Shown: positions 6,550 through 15,153, counted from the first letter of the stretch. The stretch is 64,000 nucleotides of DNA from Falsiroseomonas sp051433165 (GCF_051433165.1 NZ_JBHMFS010000020.1:1-64000); one strand, 5' to 3'. Notes: generated by a model not told the origin, from the letters alone. Program-made: numbers and translations.

Positions 6550-9426
6550 ATGGACGCCTTCGTACCCTCCGGCCTGCCGGGCCAGCCCGACCCCCACTTC
6601 CAGCAGCCGCCGCGCAGCCTGGCGGACTCCGGCGCCTTCTGGCTGCTGGAAGCCGGGGAGGCCGACATCTTCGCAGCCCAGGGCGGGCTGGAGGATCGCG
6701 AGCCTGGCCAGGTGCCGCCCGGCCCGCATCTGTTCATCGGCCGCATCGGGCCTGGCACGCTGGTGGTGGGCCACGGGCCGGATCTGGAATGCCTGGTGCT
6801 GCGCCCGGCCGCCGGCGCCAGGCTGCGGCGCCTGCCGCAACTTGCGGCGCTAGGCGGGCACCAGGCGCAGGTCGAGGCGATGCAGCTCTGGGCCTCCGCA
6901 TTGGCCGGCGGAATGGGGGCGCGGCTCTGGCGGCCGTCGAACATCGACAAGGTGGCCCGCCCGGGCCGAAGGCTGCATTTGGCGGAGCGCCAATCCGCCA
7001 CCGCGCGCGGGCAGGGGGTATGGCTGGAACTGCCGCCGGGCTGCGGCATGCTGCTGGGGCTGGAACCGGTGGGCGGGTTGCTGCCGCTGCCGCCGGAGGG
7101 CTGGCTGGTTGCCGGTGGTGACCTGGATGCGCTGGTGCTCAGCGCGCCGCCGCCCTCCCTGATGGCGGCGGCGGTGGAGGGTATCACCGCCTTCACCGAT
7201 GCCTGCGTCGCCATGCTGCCCAGCCTGCGCAGCCTGGCCGAGATCGACGAAGGCGGAAGGCTCGGCCAGCGCGCGCAGCAGGATGCGGAAGCCGCGCAGC
7301 GCACCACGGAACTCGCCGCCGCGCTGCTGCACGCGCCGGCGCCGCAGGTGGCCGCGAAGCCGGTGGAAGCCGGGCCGGCGGAGCCGCTGTTCCAGGCGAT
7401 GGTCACGGTGGCGAAGGCCGCCCGCATGCGCCCGCGCATCCAGCGCCCGACCCGGCTGCGCGAACAGGATATCGACACGCCGCCGACGATGGACGAGATC
7501 GCCCGCGCCTCCGGCCTGCGGCTGCGGCCGGTGGCGTTGCCGGCGGAATGGTGGCGGCGCAACCTCGGCCCGCTGTTGGGCCATCTGGAGGGGGAGCCGG
7601 TTGCGCTGCTGCCGCGCAAGGGCGGCTATGTGCTGCAAGGCTTCGGCGTGGCCGCGCAGCCGATGAATGCGGCGCTGGCGGACCGGCTGGAAACCCGCGC
7701 CTGGACGATGATCGAGCCGCTTTCGGACCAGCAACTGACGGTGGAGGCGCTGGGCCGATTCGTGCTGCCCAATCGCGGCGATCGCGGGCTGGCACTGGGC
7801 GCGGCGCTGCTTGGCGCGTTCCTCGGGCTGGGCATGCCGATCGCCATGTCCTTCGCCACCGGGTCGCTGATTCCGGGCGGCAACCGGATGGGGCTGATGG
7901 AGCTGGGCATTGCACTCGCCTGTGTGGGTCTCGCGAACTTCGTGGTGCAGATGGCAGGCGACATCGCCAAGCATCGGCTGACGGCCACCGCGGAAGCGCC
8001 GCTGCATGCCGGGCTCTGGGACCGGCTGCTGCGGCTGCCGATGCCGGTGCTTCGGAAATTCACGCCGTCCGAGATATCATCACGGTTGAATGTGGCGCTG
8101 TCGCTGCCACTCGGCATGCAGGGGTTTCGTTTGTCCGTGATGGGCTACGGCGCGGCGCTGGCGACCTCCATGGCCATGCTGTTCCTGTACCACCCGATCG
8201 CGGCGCTGGTGGCGCTGGGCATCCTGGCGGTGCAGCTCGGCGTCGCGGTGGCCGGCGGCATCCTGAAATCCCGCGTGCAGCAGACCGGGCAGCAATTATC
8301 CGGCCAGGCGGACAGCCTGGCGATCGAGGCGGTGGGCGGCATCACCAAGCTGCGCCTGGCCGGCGTGGAACACCGGCTGCTCGGCGCCTGGGCGGAACGC
8401 TTCGTCGGCATGCGGCGGACCAAGCTGGTGGAGGAGCATATCGACACCTGGCTCGCCTCCGCCGCCGCCTTCCTGTCCTTCTTCGGCGTCGGGCTGCTGT
8501 TCCTGCTGTTCATGTCGGGCGCCAATGCGCCGAACAACGCCGCGGTGGTCGGCTTCCTGATGGCCTTCATGATCGCCAATGGCGCCGCCAACGGGCTGGG
8601 CCAGGCCTTCACCGGCTTCTATCCGCTGTATGCGATGCGGAGCTACGCCCTGCCGCTGTTGCAGGCGCAGCCGGAACCGACGGCCGGGCGCATCGACCCG
8701 GGCCGGCTGACCGGCGCCATCGCCATGACCAATGTCGCCTTCGGCTATGAGGGCGCGGATTCGCCGCTGTTCTCCGGCCTGAACCTGTCCATCGAGCCGG
8801 GCGAGTTCGTCGCCATCGTCGGGCGCTCCGGCTGCGGCAAGTCCACGCTGGTGCGGCTGCTGCTGGGGTTGGAACGCGCGCGCTTCGGCAGCGTGACCTT
8901 CGACCGGCAGGACCTGGTCTCGCTCGACCTTGGCCTGCTGCGGCGGCGTATCGGCACCGTGCTGCAAGGCGCGCAACTGCCGCCAGGCGCGCTGCTGGAC
9001 GTGCTGCGCGGCTTCAGCGAAGCGACGGAGGCGCAGATCTGGCAGGCGCTGGCGGCGGCGGCCATCGCGGATGATGTGCGCGCCATGCCGCTCGGCCTGC
9101 GCACGCCGATTGCCGATGCGGCGCATGTGCTCTCGGGCGGCCAGGTGCAGCGGCTGCTGCTGGCGCGCGCACTGGTGAACAAGCCGGACGTGCTGATCCT
9201 GGACGAGGCGACCAGCGCGCTGGACCCGGCGACCCAGGCGGTGACGACGCGCACCCTGGCATCCCTGACCTGCACGCGCATCGTCATCGCGCATCGGCTG
9301 GAGACGATCCGCGGCGCCGACCGCATCCTGGTGATCGAACGCGGCAAGGTGGCGCATTCCGGCAGTTTCGCGGAGCTGGTGGCGCGCGGCATCCTGGATG
9401 GCGGGGCGGAATTACAGGCGGCGTAG
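6550..9426 (+). CDS. NHLM-type ABC transporter, second permease/ATPase subunit
   Basis: 958-residue ABC protein without a C39 domain, starting at ATG 6550 with one base between it and the preceding stop. The N-terminal 400 residues hold a sensor-like region (SGAFWLLEAGEADIFA, then beta-rich sequence) typical of the second ABC protein of NHLM exporters. Next come six membrane helices (about 415-720) and an ATPase domain with Walker A GRSGCGKS (about residue 758), signature LSGGQ, Walker B ILDEATSALD and H-loop IAHR. It probably forms a heterodimer with the C39-ABC protein. A hairpin terminator follows 10 nt after the stop, marking the likely operon end. Confidence is high for ABC exporter and moderate for the NHLM subtype, because the substrate is not a nitrile-hydratase-like peptide. 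Confidence 0.88.
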   Translation: MDAFVPSGLPGQPDPHFQQPPRSLADSGAFWLLEAGEADIFAAQGGLEDREPGQVPPGPHLFIGRIGPGTLVVGHGPDLECLVLRPAAGARLRRLPQLAALGGHQAQVEAMQLWASALAGGMGARLWRPSNIDKVARPGRRLHLAERQSATARGQGVWLELPPGCGMLLGLEPVGGLLPLPPEGWLVAGGDLDALVLSAPPPSLMAAAVEGITAFTDACVAMLPSLRSLAEIDEGGRLGQRAQQDAEAAQRTTELAAALLHAPAPQVAAKPVEAGPAEPLFQAMVTVAKAARMRPRIQRPTRLREQDIDTPPTMDEIARASGLRLRPVALPAEWWRRNLGPLLGHLEGEPVALLPRKGGYVLQGFGVAAQPMNAALADRLETRAWTMIEPLSDQQLTVEALGRFVLPNRGDRGLALGAALLGAFLGLGMPIAMSFATGSLIPGGNRMGLMELGIALACVGLANFVVQMAGDIAKHRLTATAEAPLHAGLWDRLLRLPMPVLRKFTPSEISSRLNVALSLPLGMQGFRLSVMGYGAALATSMAMLFLYHPIAALVALGILAVQLGVAVAGGILKSRVQQTGQQLSGQADSLAIEAVGGITKLRLAGVEHRLLGAWAERFVGMRRTKLVEEHIDTWLASAAAFLSFFGVGLLFLLFMSGANAPNNAAVVGFLMAFMIANGAANGLGQAFTGFYPLYAMRSYALPLLQAQPEPTAGRIDPGRLTGAIAMTNVAFGYEGADSPLFSGLNLSIEPGEFVAIVGRSGCGKSTLVRLLLGLERARFGSVTFDRQDLVSLDLGLLRRRIGTVLQGAQLPPGALLDVLRGFSEATEAQIWQALAAAAIADDVRAMPLGLRTPIADAAHVLSGGQVQRLLLARALVNKPDVLILDEATSALDPATQAVTTRTLASLTCTRIVIAHRLETIRGADRILVIERGKVAHSGSFAELVARGILDGGAELQAA

Positions 9427-9436
9427 GAGGCCAGGT

Positions 9437-9457
9437 CCCCCGGCTATTCACCGGGGG
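9437..9457 (+). terminator. Hairpin terminator after the exporter operon
   Basis: A perfect 7-bp stem (CCCCCGG 9437-9443, CCGGGGG 9451-9457) with a 7-nt loop begins 11 bases after the ABC stop codon. There is no strong U-tract, only TGATTT, so termination efficiency is uncertain. Confidence 0.6.
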
Positions 9458-9479
9458 CTGATTTCCGTGGCGGCGCGGG

Positions 9480-10763
9480 ATGCTCTATGGCGGCTGGCGC
9501 TTCATATCGGGCACCGTGCCAGACGCCTCCCACACGTCCCCCAGAACCTTGCCACGATTCCACGCCACGCCCCGCGTGCCGGTCCGGCGCGACCCGGCGC
9601 TGCTGCCGGCCGGCGGGGGCGAGTCCTTTGGTCGGCTGCTGCCGCGAGGTTCGGGGCGGCGGCGATGGATCCTGGCCTGGCTGCTGGCTTCCTTGCTGCT
9701 GCACGGGCTGCTGGCGCTGTATTTCATCGCCCGCCCGCGCCAGGTGCAGGACCTGCCGCCGCCGGCGGTCGAGGTGGTGTTCGAGGGCGGGGGCGCCTTG
9801 CGGCCGGCTGCGGAGCCGCCCCCTGGTATCGCGGGCCCGCCAACCCCCCCGCCAGCGCCGCCCCAGCCGGCCCCGGCGCCACCGTCGGCCGCGCCCGCCC
9901 CGCCCCAGGCTGCCCCCGCACCGCCCCCGGCCGCGCCTGCGCCGCCCCCGGCCGCACCGGCACCGGCCGCACCGGCACCGCGTCAGGTAGCGCCTGCGCC
10001 ACCGCCCCCGGCAGCGCCCGCCCCGCCTCCGGCCGCGCCTGCGCCCGCCCCGGCCGCGCCTGCGCCACCCCCGATCGCACCCGGGCCCGCCCCAGTCGCG
10101 CCTGCGCCACCCCCGGCCATACCTGCGCCAGCCCCGGTCGCGCCGGCACCGCCCCAGGTCGCGCCCGCCCCGCCTCAGACGGCCCCCGCCGCGCCCGCGC
10201 CCACCCCGCCTGCCGAGTCCCGGGACCCGCCCGTATCGGATGATCCGCCACCGCCACCACCACCCCCTGCGCCGCCGCCACCCCGCCGCGCCGCGCCATC
10301 GCTGCCGCCCGGGGTGATCTGGGCGCCGGGCGGGGTGCAGCTCGGCCAGCCGGCGCGGCCCGCCGCCCCTTCGGGCCGCCCTGTGGCGCGCGGCCTCGAC
10401 CTCAGCTTCGATCCGCGCATGGTGGAAGGGGAGGCCAGCGCGGATGCCAATCTGCGCGTCACCGGCGCCCAGGTCGGCGCCGATTGGCGCGCCGCCTTCC
10501 GCCGCTGGCTGGACCAGAACATCAGCTACCCGATGGGCGCGTTGCGGGAGGGTGAGTCGGGCACCGTGCGCGTCCGCGTCATCGCCGGGCCGGATGGGCG
10601 GGTGCGCAGCGTGCGGCTGACCGGCCCTTCCGGCTCGCCCTCGCTGAATTTCGGCACCACCTTTCCGTTCAGCGGCGCGCAACTGCCGGCCTTCCCGCCG
10701 CCGGCCGGCCCGGAGGGCGTGACCATCGACCTGACGGTGAACTACATCCTGATCCGGCGCTGA
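9480..10763 (+). CDS. Proline-rich TonB-like periplasm-spanning protein
   Basis: 427 residues from ATG 9480. The start is uncertain: TTG 9549 and GTG 9576 are in frame and no clear ribosome site precedes any of them. Basic residues (GSGRRRW) precede one transmembrane helix (about 63-84, topology N-in). A Pro/Ala-rich rod of some 190 residues built from PAP/PPAAP units follows, then a TonB C-terminal-like domain (about 335-427: WRAAFRRWLDQNISYP, GTVRVRVIAGPDGRV, VTIDLTVNYIL). TonB proteins carry proton-motive energy to outer-membrane receptors, but no ExbB/ExbD or receptor is nearby. It follows the exporter terminator, so it may be a separate unit or an accessory to outer-membrane passage of the exported protein. 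Confidence 0.75.
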   Translation: MLYGGWRFISGTVPDASHTSPRTLPRFHATPRVPVRRDPALLPAGGGESFGRLLPRGSGRRRWILAWLLASLLLHGLLALYFIARPRQVQDLPPPAVEVVFEGGGALRPAAEPPPGIAGPPTPPPAPPQPAPAPPSAAPAPPQAAPAPPPAAPAPPPAAPAPAAPAPRQVAPAPPPPAAPAPPPAAPAPAPAAPAPPPIAPGPAPVAPAPPPAIPAPAPVAPAPPQVAPAPPQTAPAAPAPTPPAESRDPPVSDDPPPPPPPPAPPPPRRAAPSLPPGVIWAPGGVQLGQPARPAAPSGRPVARGLDLSFDPRMVEGEASADANLRVTGAQVGADWRAAFRRWLDQNISYPMGALREGESGTVRVRVIAGPDGRVRSVRLTGPSGSPSLNFGTTFPFSGAQLPAFPPPAGPEGVTIDLTVNYILIRR

Positions 10764-10834
10764 AACCCGCCGCCGGTGGCGCGACAGGCCGGGCGGGCTG
10801 CGGCATAGTTGTGCGGCGCAGCGCAGGATCCGCC

Positions 10835-11995
10835 ATGTCCCCCTTCGTCCCCGGCACCGACATCCATATCGAGGGTCGCCCCGGCGGCCCGCTTTCCGGG
10901 CTGCGCTTCGCGGCCAAGGATCTGTTCGACATCGCCGGCCACCCGACCGGCGGCGGCAATCCCGATTGGGCGCGGCAGAACCCGGTGCCCGCACGCCATG
11001 CCTGGGCAGTGCAGACGCTGCTGGATGCCGGCGCCACGCTGATCGGCAAGACCATCACGGATGAGGTCTCGCTGGGCATTTTGGGCGAGAACCCTTTTGA
11101 CGGCACGCCCACAAACCCCGCCGCGCCGGGCCATGTGCCGGGCGGGTCCTCCTCCGGCTCCGCCAGCGCCGTGGCGCAGGAGCTTTGCGAGGTGGCGCTG
11201 GGCACGGATACCGGCGGCTCCGTCCGCGTGCCGGCCAGCTTCTGCGGGCTCTACGGCATTCGCCCGACGCATGGCCGGATGAACTTGGCCGGCATGCTGC
11301 CGCAGGCGCCAAGCTCCGACACCACCGGCTGGTTCGCCCGCGACGCCGCCACCTTCGCCCGCGTGTCCGAGGTGCTGCTTCAGGACAAGGTGGCGGAGAC
11401 GCCGCCCACCCGGCTGATCATCGCCGTCGATGCCTTCGGCTTCGCTGAGGCCGAGACTGCGGCGGCGCTGGCGCCCATGCTGGACCGATTGAAGAAAATC
11501 ATCCCCGATTGGCGGGAGGAGGTGCTGGCCCCGCCCGGCCTGGTCGCCTGGGGCCGCGCCCAGCGCACGCTGCAACCGGTGGAGGCGTGGGAGACTTTTC
11601 GGGCATGGATCGAGCGCGACAATCCGCGCTTCGCCTTCTCCGTCGCCCGCGGCCTGGTGATGGGCGCCGCGACGCCGGAGGCCGAGCGCGGCTGGGCGGC
11701 GCCGACGCGGCAGGAGGTGCGCGGCCGGTTGCGCCACCTGCTGCCGCCCGGCACGGTGCTGGCCATGCCGACCACGCCCTTCCCGGCGCCCAAGGCCGGG
11801 CTGCCGCTGCCGGCGCTGAACCCGATCCGCGACCAGATCCTGAGCCTCTGCGCCGTGGGTGGCTTGGCGGGGCATCCGCAGGTCAGCCTGCCGGGCGCGA
11901 CGGTGGCGGGGCGGCCGGTGGGCCTCTCGCTGATCGCGGCGCGGGGCGCGGACACCTTGCTGCTGCGTGCGGCGCTTGAGATGGAGAAAGCCTGA
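10835..11995 (+). CDS. Amidase-signature family amidase
   Basis: 386-residue amidase hydrolysing a carboxamide to acid and ammonia. The Ser-cisSer-Lys triad is visible: Lys in AAKDLFD, the glycine/serine-rich GGSSSGSASAVA and the nucleophile loop GTDTGGSVRVPA. The start at 10835 is preferred over GTG 10811 because AGGA (10825-10828) is 6 nt upstream. Its TGA overlaps the ATG of the AtzH-like gene by one base. At 386 residues it is shorter than typical GatA (about 480) and close to small AtzE/HpxY-type amidases, which also pair with an AtzH/HpxZ protein. The substrate cannot be read from sequence; a ureide or carboxylated-urea type is suggested by the neighbour only. Confidence 0.88.
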   Translation: MSPFVPGTDIHIEGRPGGPLSGLRFAAKDLFDIAGHPTGGGNPDWARQNPVPARHAWAVQTLLDAGATLIGKTITDEVSLGILGENPFDGTPTNPAAPGHVPGGSSSGSASAVAQELCEVALGTDTGGSVRVPASFCGLYGIRPTHGRMNLAGMLPQAPSSDTTGWFARDAATFARVSEVLLQDKVAETPPTRLIIAVDAFGFAEAETAAALAPMLDRLKKIIPDWREEVLAPPGLVAWGRAQRTLQPVEAWETFRAWIERDNPRFAFSVARGLVMGAATPEAERGWAAPTRQEVRGRLRHLLPPGTVLAMPTTPFPAPKAGLPLPALNPIRDQILSLCAVGGLAGHPQVSLPGATVAGRPVGLSLIAARGADTLLLRAALEMEKA

Positions 11996-12390
11996 TGGAT
12001 GTGAATATCCCGGAAGTCGTCGCGGAAATCCGCGTGCTGTTCGACCGCTACGAACAGGCCCTGATCGACAAAGATGTCGATGTGCTGGACGCCACCTTCT
12101 GGCAGTCGCCGCATACCATCCGCTACGCCATCCATGAAAATGGCTATGGCTTCGACGAAATCCACGCGCATCGGGTGCGCCGCCCGCCGGGGCCCGGCAT
12201 CAAGCTGGCGACGCGCCGGCTGGTGATCACCACGCTGGGCTGGGATTTCGCCACCGTGAACTTGGAATTCGACATGCGCGGACGGGACATGCCGGGGCGG
12301 CAGAGCCAGACCTGGGTGCGGCTTCCGGATGTCGGCTGGAAGGTTGTGTCCGCGCATGTCTCCGTGACGGAAGCCTCCCCCGCCTACTGA
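11995..12390 (+). CDS. AtzH/HpxZ-like protein (DUF3225, SnoaL-like fold)
   Basis: 131 residues resembling the small proteins named HpxZ in oxalurate catabolism and AtzH in cyanuric-acid catabolism. It has the N-terminal helix IRVLFDRYEQALIDKDVD, then FWQSPHTIRYA, followed by a cone-shaped beta-sheet pattern ending in QTWVRLPDVGWKVVSAHVS. AtzH has been described as an amidohydrolase acting on dicarboxyurea; whether this protein shares that activity is unknown. One-base overlap with the amidase indicates coupled translation and joint function. It ends 8 nt from the convergent alpha/beta-hydrolase gene. Confidence 0.8.
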   Translation: MDVNIPEVVAEIRVLFDRYEQALIDKDVDVLDATFWQSPHTIRYAIHENGYGFDEIHAHRVRRPPGPGIKLATRRLVITTLGWDFATVNLEFDMRGRDMPGRQSQTWVRLPDVGWKVVSAHVSVTEASPAY

Positions 12391-12398
12391 ACCGGCGC

Positions 12399-13184
12399 CT
12401 ATTGATCGGCGAGGAAGCCCAGCACCTCGGCGGCCAGCAACTCCGGCGTCTGGATCGCCATGAAGTGGCCGCTCTCCACCACGCGGAAGGTCGCGCCCGC
12501 GATGGAATCGGCGACGGGGGCGACGCGGTCGGGCGGGCGGGTGTGGTCGTGGATGCCGGCCAGCACCAGCACGGGGCAGGCGATGCTGGCCAGGTCGGCG
12601 GCCATGTCGAGCCCCGCCAGCATCCGCATCGTCGCCGCCCAGCCGCCGGCATCAGCGCCCAGGCGCTGGGCGCGGGTGGCGGCGAAGCGGGCGGCATCGC
12701 GGCGCAGAACCTTCGGATAGGCCTGGTCCAGCCCGGCATCGACCACGGCGCGCGTGCCCTGCCGCTCCACCAGCGCCGCGCGCTCCAGCGTGGCGGCGCG
12801 GGCGGCTTCCGGCAGGCCGGTGGCGGGGGAGGTGACAATGGCGGCCCGCACCCGGCCGGGATGCGCCGCGGCCAAATGCAGGGCGACTGCGCCGCCCACC
12901 GCCGTGCCCATCACCACCACCGGATCGGTCAGGCCGAGCGCATCCAGCAGCGCCACCGCGTCATTGCCGGATTGCGCCAGCGTCATCGGCCCGGGCGGCT
13001 TTTCGGACAGGCCGGCATTGCGCTGGTCGTGGCGCAGCACCCGGAAATGCGGGTGCAGCAGGGGCAGCACCCGGTCCCAGCTTTCCAGGCAGCCGCCCAT
13101 CTCATGCAGCAGCAGCAGCACCTGTTGGCCCTCGCCCGAAATTTCGTAGCGCAGGGCGATGTCGGGGGTGGCGATCCAGGGCAT
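12399..13184 (-). CDS. Alpha/beta-fold hydrolase with Ala in place of the nucleophile Ser
   Basis: 261 residues with the alpha/beta-hydrolase core: HEMGG oxyanion loop, DQRNAGLS strand, nucleophile elbow MGTAVGG, the acid-bearing loop LVLAGIHDHTRPP and catalytic-type His in ESGHFMA. The elbow should read G-x-S-x-G but reads G-T-A-V-G, so the serine is missing. A similar GHALG elbow occurs in the RutD family of pyrimidine catabolism, which would fit the amidase and AtzH-like neighbours, but this is an inference. The ATG (13184) overlaps the stop of the metallo-hydrolase gene by one base, so the two are coupled. Confidence 0.82.
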   Translation of the reverse strand: MPWIATPDIALRYEISGEGQQVLLLLHEMGGCLESWDRVLPLLHPHFRVLRHDQRNAGLSEKPPGPMTLAQSGNDAVALLDALGLTDPVVVMGTAVGGAVALHLAAAHPGRVRAAIVTSPATGLPEAARAATLERAALVERQGTRAVVDAGLDQAYPKVLRRDAARFAATRAQRLGADAGGWAATMRMLAGLDMAADLASIACPVLVLAGIHDHTRPPDRVAPVADSIAGATFRVVESGHFMAIQTPELLAAEVLGFLADQ

Positions 13185-14071
13185 CAGAGGTCTCCGTCCA
13201 GATCGATCGACCAGGCATCCGGCACCAGGCGGTAGCCGGCGCCGTCGCGGGCCAGATGCGCGAAGGCGGGGAAGTGCAGGTGCATGCCGGCAATCGCCTG
13301 CCGGTCCGCGGCCACCTGGTCGAAGATGCGGCGGCGGGTGGCTGCGGCCTGGCCAGGGTCCACATCCACCGCCATCGTCGCCTCCGGCCGCGGCACCTGC
13401 ACCTCCGGCACATGCACGATATCGCCCCAGATCAGCAGGGATGTTTGCCCGGAGGTGACCACAAATCCGGTATGGCCGGGGGTGTGGCCGGGCAGGGGGA
13501 GGGCGGTGACGCCCGGAAAGACCTCGCCGCCGGTAAACAGGCTGGTGCAGCTGGCATAGGCGGCCAGCCGGGTGCGGGCGCCATGGAAGAAGGCGGCGCG
13601 GCGGGACGGGTCCTCGCGTTCCATCGCGGCATCGTCGTGCCAATGGGCGTGCTCGGCCTCGTGCAGGTGCAGGGTAGCGTTGGGGAACAACGCGGCACCG
13701 TCGGCACCGGTCAGCCCGCCGAAATGGTCGGGGTGCAGATGCGTCATCAGCACCGTGTCGATCGCGCCCGGCGCCACCCCGGCGGCGGCGAGGTTCGCCG
13801 CCAGACGCCCGGTGGTCGGTTTGATCGGGCCGCAGCCGGTATCGACCAGCGCGATCCGTCCGCCGCTGCGCATCAGGAAGGCGTTCACGGCGGTGCGCCG
13901 CGGCACCGGGCGGAAGGCGGCGTGCAGCAGGGCGGCAGCCTGCTCCGTCGCGATGCCGGCCATGGTGGAAAGCGGCGCGTCCTGGTGGCCGTCATTCAGG
14001 GCGGTGACCAGGATGTCCCCCACCCGCCGGTGGCAGAATCCCGCCGCCTGCTGAATTGTCGCATCCGCCAT
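13184..14071 (-). CDS. MBL-fold metallo-hydrolase
   Basis: 295-residue metallo-beta-lactamase-fold enzyme. The zinc motif THLHPDH is intact, followed by further ligands in PLPGHTPGH and LIWGDIVHVPEV; the upstream strand reads ALVDTGCGP. This set matches the lactonase/glyoxalase-II-like group that hydrolyses esters, lactones or thioesters. The start at 14071 gives a cytoplasmic protein; an in-frame ATG at 14104 would add a short hydrophobic stretch (MLGAVAGAIC), so a membrane or exported form cannot be excluded. It is the first gene of a two-gene minus-strand unit with the alpha/beta hydrolase, divergent from kdsA across 233 bases. Confidence 0.87.
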   Translation of the reverse strand: MADATIQQAAGFCHRRVGDILVTALNDGHQDAPLSTMAGIATEQAAALLHAAFRPVPRRTAVNAFLMRSGGRIALVDTGCGPIKPTTGRLAANLAAAGVAPGAIDTVLMTHLHPDHFGGLTGADGAALFPNATLHLHEAEHAHWHDDAAMEREDPSRRAAFFHGARTRLAAYASCTSLFTGGEVFPGVTALPLPGHTPGHTGFVVTSGQTSLLIWGDIVHVPEVQVPRPEATMAVDVDPGQAAATRRRIFDQVAADRQAIAGMHLHFPAFAHLARDGAGYRLVPDAWSIDLDGDL

Positions 14072-14246
14072 GCATATCGCTCCCGCCACCGCGCCCAGCA
14101 TCACCCGAAGCGCGGCGGAGGCAAGGGCGCGCGTCGTAGGGCAAGAATCCTGCGTGGCGGCCAGGCTGATTGGAACAAGTGCGGCCCCGTTCCGGGGTTC
14201 GGCCGAATCATGCGCGCCACTGCGCGGGCCGGGAACTGGCCGCCGA

Positions 14247-14273
14247 TTGAACGGCCTCGGGCCTTGGGATAAG
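14247..14273 (+). promoter_or_regulatory. Possible sigma-70 promoter for the kds operon
   Basis: TTGAAC (14247-14252) and GATAAG (14268-14273) are 15 nt apart, about 30 nt before the kdsA start. The spacing is short and the -10 match is partial. The rest of the 233-base gap shows no clear feature. Confidence 0.25.
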
Positions 14274-14304
14274 TCACGGCACCCCTTCTGGGGGCGGGCA
14301 TGGA

Positions 14305-15153
14305 GTGTTGTCGTTGGACAAGTCGAAAAGCGTGCGGATCGGCCCGGTCACCCTGGGCAACCACCTGCCGATCGCGCTGATCGCCGGCCCCTGCCAGATG
14401 GAAAGCCGCGCCCATGCGCTGGAGACAGCCACGGCGCTGAAGGAGATCTGCGGCCGGCTCGGCATCGGGCTGATCTACAAATCCTCCTTCGACAAGGCCA
14501 ACCGCACCTCCGCCAGCGCCGCGCGCGGCCTCGGCATGGCTGCCGCGCTGCCGGTGTTCGCCGAAATCCGCGAAAGCCTTGGCCTGCCGGTGCTGACCGA
14601 TGTGCATGACGCCGCCCAATGCGCCCCGGTGGCGGAGGCGGTGGATGTGCTGCAGATTCCGGCCTTCCTCTGCCGGCAGACCGACCTGCTGCTGGCGGCC
14701 GCCGCGACGGGGCGGGCGGTGAACGTCAAGAAGGGCCAGTTCCTGGCGCCTTGGGACATGAAGAATGTCGCCGCCAAGCTGACCGGTGCCGGCAACCCGA
14801 ATGTCCTGCTGACGGAACGCGGCGCGTCCTTCGGCTACAACACCCTGGTTTCCGACATGCGGTCGCTGCCGATCATGGCGCGCGACACCGGCCTGCCGGT
14901 GATCTTCGATGCCACCCATTCCGTGCAGCAGCCGGGCGGGCAGGGCACGTCCTCCGGCGGCCAGCGCGAATTCGTCGAAACCCTGGCCCGCGCCGCCTGC
15001 GCCGTCGGCGTCGCCGGCCTGTTCATCGAGACGCATGAGGACCCGGACAACGCCCCCTCCGACGGCCCCAACATGGTGCCGCTCGCGCAGTTCGAGGCGC
15101 TGATCCGGCGCCTGATGCAGATCGACGCGCTGGTGAAGGGCTTCGGCGCTTGA
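14305..15153 (+). CDS. kdsA: 3-deoxy-8-phosphooctulonate synthase
   Basis: Condenses phosphoenolpyruvate with arabinose 5-phosphate to Kdo 8-phosphate, the first committed step of Kdo for lipid A-core. Motifs are AGPCQMES, YKSSFDKANRTS, DVHD, PAFLCRQTDLL, NVKKGQFLAPW and FDATHSVQ. The Cys in AGPC, where the metal-free E. coli enzyme has Asn, places it in the metal-dependent class II with the Aquifex enzyme. Starts are GTG 14305, TTG 14308 or TTG 14314; the last has GGAG (14302-14305) 8 nt upstream and may be the real one. An ATG at 14300 is out of frame. Its stop overlaps the kdsB start by 4 nt. No kdsC phosphatase is in the cluster. Confidence 0.95.
   Translation: MLSLDKSKSVRIGPVTLGNHLPIALIAGPCQMESRAHALETATALKEICGRLGIGLIYKSSFDKANRTSASAARGLGMAAALPVFAEIRESLGLPVLTDVHDAAQCAPVAEAVDVLQIPAFLCRQTDLLLAAAATGRAVNVKKGQFLAPWDMKNVAAKLTGAGNPNVLLTERGASFGYNTLVSDMRSLPIMARDTGLPVIFDATHSVQQPGGQGTSSGGQREFVETLARAACAVGVAGLFIETHEDPDNAPSDGPNMVPLAQFEALIRRLMQIDALVKGFGA

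Noticed and set aside
4473..7619. 1048-codon open frame on the minus strand
   Set aside because: Antisense to two ABC genes with perfect nucleotide-binding motifs on the plus strand; composition is shadow-like.
9840..10230. Possible CRISPR or tandem DNA repeat
   Set aside because: The apparent repeats are codons of a Pro/Ala-rich rod with irregular spacing and no unique spacers.
14300..14302. ATG 14300 as kdsA start
   Set aside because: It is out of frame with the KdsA motifs.
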